From: Streptomyces inhibens
GTDB taxonomy: Bacteria > Actinomycetota > Actinomycetes > Streptomycetales > Streptomycetaceae
Length of the DNA stretch: 47,127 nucleotides
Direction of reading: 5' to 3'
Assembly: GCF_003389455.1 (NCBI RefSeq)
Contig: NZ_QUAC01000481.1
Location: forward strand, 1-47,127
Positions 41,959 to 47,127 of the stretch are shown here, piece after piece (the first letter of the stretch is position 1; every line of letters starts with the position of its first letter). Position numbers and translations under genes: made by a program. A model generated the notes under the pieces. That model was given only the letters and a program-made list of their open reading frames with translations. It was not told where the DNA came from and did not search any database.

Positions 41959-42797
41959 GTCTCTCCCAGCAGTTTCTCGATGAAGGACAGTGACTCCCGT
42001 GGTGTGAGAGCCTGCGCTCGCATGCTCCCATATTGCATTTCCAGGGACTGTACGTCCCTGGGCTCGGAGACCAGGCGCGTGAGCTGCTGCACCTCGGCGT
42101 AGCCAAGGGTTTCACCGCCCTTGAGCTTGAACAGCCGGAAGGAGCCGCCGAGTCCGGCGTGATCGTCGCGGTCGGTCGGCATCACCTGGATCTCGACGTT
42201 CCGCAACTGCCCTACGCTCAGAAGGTGTTCGAGCTGACGGCGGAGCACCATGGTCCCTCCGATCGGCCGCCGGAGCGTCACCTCTTCCTGCAGGAAGCTG
42301 AAGACGGTCCCGAGCTTTGTGCGGTCGATGATCTCCTGGCGAGCCATCCGGGCGCCGACCTCCCGCTCGATGATCTCCTCGGAGAGCAGCGGACGTCGCA
42401 TGCCGAAGATCGTCCGGGTGTACTCCTCCGTCTGCAACAGGGCGTGGATCGTATGAGTGCTGTACGCGCCCAGCTCGACGGCGCCGGCCTCCAACTTGGC
42501 AAGATTCCGCAGGTTCTTCGGGTACCGCGCCTCCTCCACGTCCTTCTTCATCGCGGCGATCTTTCCGCCCGCGTCCAACACCTCATCGGCCTTGTCGAGG
42601 AACTCGGGACGCGGAATGCGCGCACCACGCTCGATCTTGTAGATCAGGTTGTCCCCGTAGCCCATGGCCGCCGCGAACTCGGCCGGGCTCAACCCCGCCG
42701 CCTCGCGCCAGAGTTTGAGCTGGCGGCCGACGGTCACGAGCACCGCTGTGGAGTCGTCCTCCGCATCGACGTCCTGGTCAAGCGCGTCTTCGGTCAC
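41955..42797 (-). CDS. XRE-family regulator with DUF5753 domain, second in the window
   Basis: The 280-residue protein has an acidic N-terminus, an XRE helix-turn-helix (about 25-80, LSPAEFAAAMGYGDNLIYKI) and a DUF5753 domain (AYSTHTIHALLQTEEYTRT, GTVFSFLQEEVTLRRPIGG, VEIQVMPTDRDDHAG). It is paired with the DUF397 gene that overlaps its stop. Only about 25-30 percent of positions look shared with the first XRE copy, so it is an old paralogue. GTG 42797 is preceded by GGAGGTAGGC. GCATACGCA occurs 29 bp upstream. Confidence 0.9.
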   Translation of the reverse strand: MTEDALDQDVDAEDDSTAVLVTVGRQLKLWREAAGLSPAEFAAAMGYGDNLIYKIERGARIPRPEFLDKADEVLDAGGKIAAMKKDVEEARYPKNLRNLAKLEAGAVELGAYSTHTIHALLQTEEYTRTIFGMRRPLLSEEIIEREVGARMARQEIIDRTKLGTVFSFLQEEVTLRRPIGGTMVLRRQLEHLLSVGQLRNVEIQVMPTDRDDHAGLGGSFRLFKLKGGETLGYAEVQQLTRLVSEPRDVQSLEMQYGSMRAQALTPRESLSFIEKLLGET

Positions 42798-42826
42798 TGC
42801 CTACCTCCACGCCGAGTCGATCACTG

Positions 42827-42835
42827 TGCGTATGC
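42827..42835 (-). promoter_or_regulatory. GCATACGCA element before the second XRE gene
   Basis: Minus-strand GCATACGCA, followed by CAG, matches GCATACGCA followed by TAG at 37636-37644 before the first XRE-DUF5753 gene. A shared operator or promoter part is possible. Confidence 0.3.
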
Positions 42836-42934
42836 GCAGCGCTACGATCGAGGGTAAGTGCGGGCAGTGACAATGAGTGAGCGAACGCCGCGTACCGGGG
42901 TTGCATCCCGCGTCTCTACGCCCCCGGTGCCTCT

Positions 42935-44362
42935 CTACGCCCCCGGCGGCAACGCCCGGCACAGTGTCTCCAGGGCGGCCGGGAAGGCGCTGTCCGGTGG
43001 GGTCGCGTAGCCGATGACCAAGCCGTGGCGGGGTGGCATGGTGGCGTCGGGGTGGCGGTAGTCGGAGAGGGCGTCGAGGGCGAGGCCCTGCCAGTGGGCG
43101 GCGCGCAGGGCGGTGCGTTCGTCGGACTCGGTGGCGTCGTGCGGGAGTTGGAGGACGGCGTGCAGGCCGGCGGAGATGCCAGTGACGGTGAGGTGCGGGG
43201 CCTGGGCCGTCACGGCGTCGACGAGCTGGTCGCGGCGTCGGCGGTAGCGCTGGCGCATACGGCGGATATGGCGGTCGTAGGCACCTGAGGTGAGGAACTC
43301 GGCGAGGGTGAGCTGGTCGGTGACGCCCGCCCAGGCCTCGCGTTCGCCCTTTGCCTCCAGTACGGCGTCCACGAGGCGGCCGGGGAGCACCATCCAGCCC
43401 AGGCGGACGGCCGGCGACAGGCTTTTGCTGACCGAGCCGAGGTGCAGGACGCGTTCGGGGTCCAGGCCCTGGAGGGCGCCCACCGGCTTCCGGTCGTAGC
43501 GGAATTCGCCGTCGTAGTCGTCCTCCAGGAGGTAACTCCCGGTGGCCCGCGCCCAGTTGATGGCGGCGGCGCGGCGGTCGGGGTGGAGCGGGACGCCGGT
43601 GGGGAACTGGTGGGCGGGGGTGAGCAGCGCCGCGCGTATGCCGTCGAGAGCGGACAACTCGCCGGTGTTCGCGCCGTGTTCATCGATCGCGAGGGGGTGG
43701 GTGCGGATGCCTGCGGTGGTCAGCAGGTGGCGGTGGAAGGGGAGGCCGTAGGACTCGACGGCGAGGGGGCCGGGGAGGACGGCGGGGAAGAGCAGGCGCA
43801 GGGCGTGGGCGAAGCCGGAGCAGATGACGATGCGCTCGGGGTCGGTGCGTACGCCGCGGGTGCGGGCCAGGTAGTCGGACAGGGCGCGGCGCAGTTCGGG
43901 GCGGCCGCGGGGGTCGCCGGGGCCGAAGGCGTCGTTGGGGGCGGCGGTCAGCGCACGGCGGGCGGCGGCCAGCCAGGCGGTGCGCGGGAAGGACGCCGCG
44001 TCCGGCTGGCCCTGGAGGAGGTTGTGCGTGGGGCGGCGCTTCGGGGCGCGGCGGGCCGGGGCGCGGGTGGGTGCCGGCGGTTCGGCGCGCTGGGCGACGC
44101 GGGTGCCGGAGCCCTGGCGGGCGCTGAGCCAGCCCTCGGCGACGAGTTCGGCATAGGCGTCGGCGACGGTGTTACGGGCGATGCCGAGGTCGGCGGCGAG
44201 CGAGCGGTAGGGCGGCAGACGGGTGCCGGGGGCGAGACGTCCGGACCGTACGGCGTCCCGTAGCGCGCGGATGAGGACGGCGCGGCGGCTGCCCGGTCCG
44301 GTCAGCTCCAGATGCAGATCGGCGCCCAGACTCTCCGCGAGATTGACCCATGATTCCGGCAT
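42935..44362 (-). CDS. MocR-type (GntR HTH plus aminotransferase-like) regulator
   Basis: The 475-residue protein joins a GntR winged helix (about 10-80, LIRALRDAVRSGRLAPGTRL, SLAADLGIARNTVADAYAEL) to a class I aminotransferase-like domain. The PLP-binding lysine is in LGSVSKSLSPAVRLGW and the YDGEFRYDR motif is present. MocR proteins sense PLP or amino compounds and usually regulate a divergent gene, here the AhpD-like gene starting 47 bp away. I start at ATG 44362 (MPESWVNLAESLGADLHLEL). There is no ribosome site, but a promoter-like element abuts the ATG, so the message may be leaderless. Confidence 0.88.
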   Translation of the reverse strand: MPESWVNLAESLGADLHLELTGPGSRRAVLIRALRDAVRSGRLAPGTRLPPYRSLAADLGIARNTVADAYAELVAEGWLSARQGSGTRVAQRAEPPAPTRAPARRAPKRRPTHNLLQGQPDAASFPRTAWLAAARRALTAAPNDAFGPGDPRGRPELRRALSDYLARTRGVRTDPERIVICSGFAHALRLLFPAVLPGPLAVESYGLPFHRHLLTTAGIRTHPLAIDEHGANTGELSALDGIRAALLTPAHQFPTGVPLHPDRRAAAINWARATGSYLLEDDYDGEFRYDRKPVGALQGLDPERVLHLGSVSKSLSPAVRLGWMVLPGRLVDAVLEAKGEREAWAGVTDQLTLAEFLTSGAYDRHIRRMRQRYRRRRDQLVDAVTAQAPHLTVTGISAGLHAVLQLPHDATESDERTALRAAHWQGLALDALSDYRHPDATMPPRHGLVIGYATPPDSAFPAALETLCRALPPGA

Positions 44363-44379
44363 GGAAATGCACCCTACAG
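44360..44379 (-). promoter_or_regulatory. Conserved 20-bp element at MocR start, copy 1
   Basis: The minus strand reads CTGTAGGGTGCATTTCCATG, ending in the MocR start codon. It matches 46763-46782 at 18 of 20 bases. TAGGGT, eight bases before the ATG, may be a -10 box of a leaderless transcript. Confidence 0.5.
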
Positions 44380-44408
44380 CCGGTCGCCCGGGCTCATAGA
44401 TTCGAGGC

Positions 44409-44894
44409 ATGACGAATCAAGAGCACAGCAGCGACGCAGCGGTCCGCAGCCCCCGGGTGAACTTCGCCAAGGCCGCCCCCAAGGCCTTCAAGGCCCTCAT
44501 CGGCTTCGATGCCGCCGCCCGCGAGGGGCTCGACCCGGCCCTGGTCGAGCTGGTCCAGATCCGTTCCTCGCAGCTCAACAAGTGCGCGTACTGCCTGCAC
44601 ATGCACACCACGGATGCCCGTAAGGCGGGGGAGAGCGAGGAGCGGCTGCACATGGTCGCCGTATGGGAGGAGGCGGCGCACTTCTTCACCGCGAAGGAGC
44701 GGGCGGCGCTGGCGCTCACGGAGGCCGTGACGCTGGTGTCGCACGGCGGTGTGCCGGACGACGTCTACGCCCGGGCCGCCGCGCACTTCGACGAGACGGA
44801 GCTGGCCCGGCTGCTGGCGCTGATCTTCACGATCAACACCTGGAACCGGATCGCGATCAGTACGGCGAAGGTGCCCGGGACCGACGAGCGGTGA
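44409..44894 (+). CDS. AhpD-like / carboxymuconolactone decarboxylase family protein 1
   Basis: The 161-residue protein carries the AhpD-type redox motif CAYCLHMHTTDARK, with both cysteines and the neighbouring His, preceded by the helix ELVQIRSSQLNKCAYC. Such proteins act as peroxidase or disulphide reductase partners, not as muconolactone enzymes. It is divergent from a MocR regulator that likely controls it. Two other family members lie at 45735-46732 and share about half of its residues by eye. Confidence 0.88.
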   Translation: MTNQEHSSDAAVRSPRVNFAKAAPKAFKALIGFDAAAREGLDPALVELVQIRSSQLNKCAYCLHMHTTDARKAGESEERLHMVAVWEEAAHFFTAKERAALALTEAVTLVSHGGVPDDVYARAAAHFDETELARLLALIFTINTWNRIAISTAKVPGTDER

Positions 44895-44916
44895 GGGGTG
44901 AGGTGGGAGCGGTAAG

Positions 44917-44978
44917 CGGCGGGGCGGGAGCGGTGAGGGGCGGGCGTCCCCTGTTCGCCCGCTTCACCCGCCCCGCCC
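44917..44978. terminator. Long hairpin between convergent genes
   Basis: GGCGGGGCGGG at 44918-44928 pairs with CCCGCCCCGCC at 44967-44977. An inner stem GCGGGCG/CGCCCGC (44940-44946 and 44956-44962) closes a short loop. It lies between the stops of the AhpD-like gene and the opposing lyase gene. Confidence 0.55.
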
Positions 44979-45003
44979 GCCGTCCGGACCGTCCGGACCA
45001 GGG

Positions 45004-45738
45004 TCAGCCCTCCGCCGACAGCTCCTCCCGCAGCCGCTCCGCCATCCCCGCCACGGCCGCCATGGCCTGATGCAGGAGCCCGGGGCCGAAGGTGATCCGC
45101 GAAGCGCCCAGGGCGCCGAGTTCGCGCGGTGTGGGGCCGTCCGGGGTCACCACGGCATTGACCGGGATGCCGATACCGGCGGCCAGTTCACCCAGCAGCG
45201 GCGGCGGGGCGAGGATCGGATAGACGCAGTCGGCCCCCGCCTCGGCGTAGAGCCGGCCGCGCCGCACCGTCTCCTCCGTGTCCTGCACACCCCGCAGATA
45301 GGTGTCGATCCGGGCATTGATCACCAGCGCATCGCCCGCCTCGGCCCGCACCTGCGCCAGCCAGTCCGCCTGTTCCCGCGGGTCCCGGAGCGCGCCGGTG
45401 GCGGGGTCGGTGTCCTCCAGGTTGCAGCCCACCGCACCGGCGTCCGCGAGCCGGCCCACCAACTCCTTTGCGGACAGCCCGTATCCGGCCTCCACATCCG
45501 CCGAGACCGGCACGTCCACGGCCCGTACGATCCGCGCGACGGCCGCGAACATCTCGTCGGCCGGCGTCCGGCCGTCCTCGTATCCGAGGGACGCCGCGAC
45601 CCCCGCGCTGGGCGTGGCGAGCGCCGGGAATCCGGCGTCCGCGAACACCTTGGCGCTGGCCGCGTCCCACGGGCCCGGCAGGACCAGCGGCAGGTGCGGT
45701 CCGTGGTGCAGGGCGCGCAGAGTGGCCGAGCCGGTCAT
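45004..45738 (-). CDS. Isocitrate lyase / PEP mutase family protein
   Basis: The 244-residue protein has the ICL/PEPM fold. Conserved elements are LPGPWDAASAKVFADAGFPALATPSAG, the metal-binding acidic region PVSADVEAGYG, GCNLEDTDPATGAL and NARIDTYLRG. The usual isocitrate lyase KKCGH loop is absent, so it is one of the small streptomycete family members with unknown carboxylate or phosphonate substrate. ATG 45738 overlaps the stop of the AhpD-like gene before it, making it the third gene of a coupled operon. Confidence 0.85.
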   Translation of the reverse strand: MTGSATLRALHHGPHLPLVLPGPWDAASAKVFADAGFPALATPSAGVAASLGYEDGRTPADEMFAAVARIVRAVDVPVSADVEAGYGLSAKELVGRLADAGAVGCNLEDTDPATGALRDPREQADWLAQVRAEAGDALVINARIDTYLRGVQDTEETVRRGRLYAEAGADCVYPILAPPPLLGELAAGIGIPVNAVVTPDGPTPRELGALGASRITFGPGLLHQAMAAVAGMAERLREELSAEG

Positions 45739-46208
45739 GAGGTGCCTCCCGGGGGGACCCGGACCGTCACATTGATGCGGTTCCAGGCGTTGATGGTGGT
45801 GATCAGGGCGATGAGGTGGGCCAGCTCGGACTCGTCGAAGTGGGCGGCGGCCCGCTCGTAGACGGCGTCGGGCACGAAGCCGTCGGTCAGGACGGTGATG
45901 GCTTCGGTGAGGGCGAGGGCGGCCTGTTCCTTCTCGGTGTAGTGGCCGGTGGCCTCCTCCCAGGCGTTGAGGAGGTGGATGCGCTCCTCGGTCTCTCCGG
46001 CCTTGCGCGCATCCGTCACATGCATATCGATGCAGAAGGCGCAGTGGTTGACCGCCGAGGCGCGGATCAGTACGAGATCCACCAGCGCCGGGTCGAGCTG
46101 CCGCTTGGCGGCCGTGGTCAGCGCCAGCAGCGTCCGGTGGATCTCGGGCGAGAGCTTCCAGAACGGGAAGCGCTGAGTGGTGGCCGGTGCCGCGGTCACG
46201 CCGGTCAC
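45735..46208 (-). CDS. AhpD-like / carboxymuconolactone decarboxylase family protein 2
   Basis: The 157-residue protein has CAFCIDMHVTDARKAGETEE with both redox cysteines and the helix PALVDLVLIRASAVNHC. Its last 100 residues are nearly identical to the gene upstream (EWEEATGHYTEKEQAALAL-type block; DGFVPDAVYERAAAHFDE), so the two come from a tandem duplication. The start is GTG 46208, overlapping the stop of that gene (GTGA). The stop overlaps the ICL-like gene. Confidence 0.85.
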   Translation of the reverse strand: MTGVTAAPATTQRFPFWKLSPEIHRTLLALTTAAKRQLDPALVDLVLIRASAVNHCAFCIDMHVTDARKAGETEERIHLLNAWEEATGHYTEKEQAALALTEAITVLTDGFVPDAVYERAAAHFDESELAHLIALITTINAWNRINVTVRVPPGGTS

Positions 46209-46732
46209 ACTTGGCCCGGGCTCATACGGGTGGACACGCCGAAACGGTTCCAGGCGTTGATGGTGGTGATCAGGGCGATCAGCTGGGCCAGTTCCGGCTC
46301 GTCGAAGTGGGCGGCGGCCCGCTCGTAGACGGCGTCGGGCACGAAGCCGTCGGTCAGGACGGTGACGGCTTCGGTGAGGGCGAGGGCGGCCTGTTCCTTC
46401 TCGGTGTAGTGGCCGGTGGCCTCCTCCCAGGCGTTGAGGAGGTAGACGCGCTCCTCGGTCTCCCCGGCCTTGCGCGCATCCTTGATGTGCATATCGATGC
46501 AGAATGCACAGTGGTTGATCTGCGAGGCACGGATCTTGACCAGCTCGACCAGCGTCGGGTCGAGGCCCTTCTTCGCCGCGGCGTCCAGCGCGATCATGGC
46601 CTTGAAGACATCGGGTGCCAGCTTCGCCCAGTGGATCCGGGGGCCGTGCCGGTGCGCCGTTCCCGCTGCGGCCCCGGCGGCCGCGGATGTGCTCTGTGTG
46701 CTCTGGGTGGTGTGAGTCGTCTGTGTCGTCAT
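46205..46732 (-). CDS. AhpD-like / carboxymuconolactone decarboxylase family protein 3
   Basis: The 175-residue protein has a Thr/Ser/Ala-rich N-terminal 35 residues, then the same domain with CAFCIDMHIKDARKAGETEE. It is the first gene of a three-gene coupled operon, and its closest match in the window is the gene after it. ATG 46732 is chosen (MTTQTTHTTQ); an ATG at 46798 would extend across the promoter of the divergent MocR gene. The ribosome site is weak (GTAGGC). Divergence from a MocR gene copies the arrangement at 44362/44409. Confidence 0.85.
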   Translation of the reverse strand: MTTQTTHTTQSTQSTSAAAGAAAGTAHRHGPRIHWAKLAPDVFKAMIALDAAAKKGLDPTLVELVKIRASQINHCAFCIDMHIKDARKAGETEERVYLLNAWEEATGHYTEKEQAALALTEAVTVLTDGFVPDAVYERAAAHFDEPELAQLIALITTINAWNRFGVSTRMSPGQV

Positions 46733-46762
46733 GCCTACGACGCTACGGCGGCAGTGGCGCAG

Positions 46763-46782
46763 CTGTATGGTCCATTTCCATG
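46763..46782 (+). promoter_or_regulatory. Conserved 20-bp element at MocR start, copy 2
   Basis: CTGTATGGTCCATTTCCATG ends in the start codon of the second MocR gene and matches the copy before the first MocR gene at 18 of 20 bases. TATGGT eight bases before the ATG could be a -10 box. Confidence 0.5.
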
Positions 46783-47127
46783 GAGAGTTCGTGGGCAACT
46801 TTCGGGCGTGATCTGCATCTGGACCTCACCGGTCCCGGCGGGCTGCGGGCCGCACTGCTGCGCGCGCTGCGGGACGCCGTACGGTCCGGGCGGCTGACCC
46901 CCGGCACCCGTCTGCCGTCCTCCCGCTCGCTCGCCGTCGACCTCGGCATCGCCCGTAACACCGTCGCCGACGCCTACGCCGAACTCGTTGCCGAGGGCTG
47001 GCTCAGCGCCCGCCAGGGCTCCGGCACCCGCGTCGCGGAGAGGGTGCTGGCGCGCGCCACGCCCGCCAACCGGCGCGCCCCCGGCCCGGCCGACCGCGCC
47101 GACCGGCCGCGCTTCGACCTCACCCCG
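46780..47127 (+). CDS. MocR-type regulator 2, 3' end cut by window edge
   Basis: The frame starts at ATG 46780 (MESSWATFGRDLHLDLTGPG) and runs 116 codons to the window edge without a stop. The GntR winged-helix part is complete (LRDAVRSGRLTPGTRLPSSR, LGIARNTVADAYAELVAEGW) and matches the first MocR gene at most positions; the aminotransferase-like part lies outside. There is no ribosome site, and a promoter-like element abuts the ATG, so it may be leaderless. It is divergent from the AhpD-like operon and probably controls it. Confidence 0.85.
   Translation, partial: MESSWATFGRDLHLDLTGPGGLRAALLRALRDAVRSGRLTPGTRLPSSRSLAVDLGIARNTVADAYAELVAEGWLSARQGSGTRVAERVLARATPANRRAPGPADRADRPRFDLTP

Noticed and set aside
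42900..42945. Repeated CTCTACGCCCCCGG at the end of the first MocR gene
   Set aside because: It is a short duplication around the stop codon with no further structure; noted only as local slippage.

Overview
The window is chromosomal DNA from a Streptomyces or a close streptomycete. GC is very high, with strong third-position bias. GTG starts and 1-4 base stop/start overlaps (ATGA, GTGA) are common. DUF397/XRE pairs are present, and the housekeeping order sucC-sucD, purN-purH, folD, mdh matches my memory of the Streptomyces coelicolor core; I could not align it here.

Layout. (1) 1-4227, minus strand: the start of a phage-tail-like contractile injection system (CIS) operon, with sheath, inner tube, a T4 gp26-like baseplate protein and an unidentified protein cut by the window edge. 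Both large gaps of this operon hold short tandem repeats. (2) 4228-19483: a core block with sucCD, a sigma-like protein with a membrane segment, a DUF6350/PerM-like membrane protein, purN-purH, two PQG-rich membrane proteins (one RDD), folD, a DUF3017 protein, an XRE-DUF2690 protein and mdh. Strong hairpin terminators separate several units. (3) 19521-24696: a three-gene operon with a four-TM protein, a small protein and a membrane-anchored protein, followed by DUF5988, Uma2 and secreted-protein genes. The first two operon proteins share a RHIM/BASS-like amyloid-type motif, at the C-terminus of one and the N-terminus of the next. (4) 24910-32356: a choline-to-glycine-betaine operon, with betaine aldehyde dehydrogenase, a choline-oxidase-like GMC enzyme and an OpuA-type ABC importer. 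A 56-codon reading frame sits inside the importer genes, overlapping the stop and start of its neighbours. (5) 32491-39066: an accessory island, less GC-rich by eye. It has a zinc-ribbon peptide gene, then a minus-strand run of PCMT-like methyltransferase, radical SAM/SPASM-like enzyme, NUDIX hydrolase, a 60-aa basic protein, three unidentified proteins and an RsbW-like ATP-binding protein. An XRE-DUF5753 regulator and two DUF397 genes diverge from it. The enzyme set resembles peptide (RiPP) maturation, but no precursor is certain. (6) 39126-47127: an in-frame GNAT-DinB fusion bounded by a 14-bp direct repeat, a secreted trypsin-like protease, a second XRE-DUF397 pair, and two MocR regulators. 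Each MocR diverges from an AhpD/carboxymuconolactone-decarboxylase-type gene, and a nearly identical 20-bp sequence covers both MocR start codons.

How the genes work together: sucCD and mdh serve the TCA cycle. purN, purH and folD share one-carbon folate chemistry. The bet/opu operon makes and imports a compatible solute. The XRE/DUF397/ATP-binding sets are the WhiJ/BldB/AbaA-type regulatory modules common in streptomycetes. The strongest candidates for something new are the shared amyloid-like motif pair (19639-21841) and the radical SAM/methyltransferase/NUDIX island (32769-35536).
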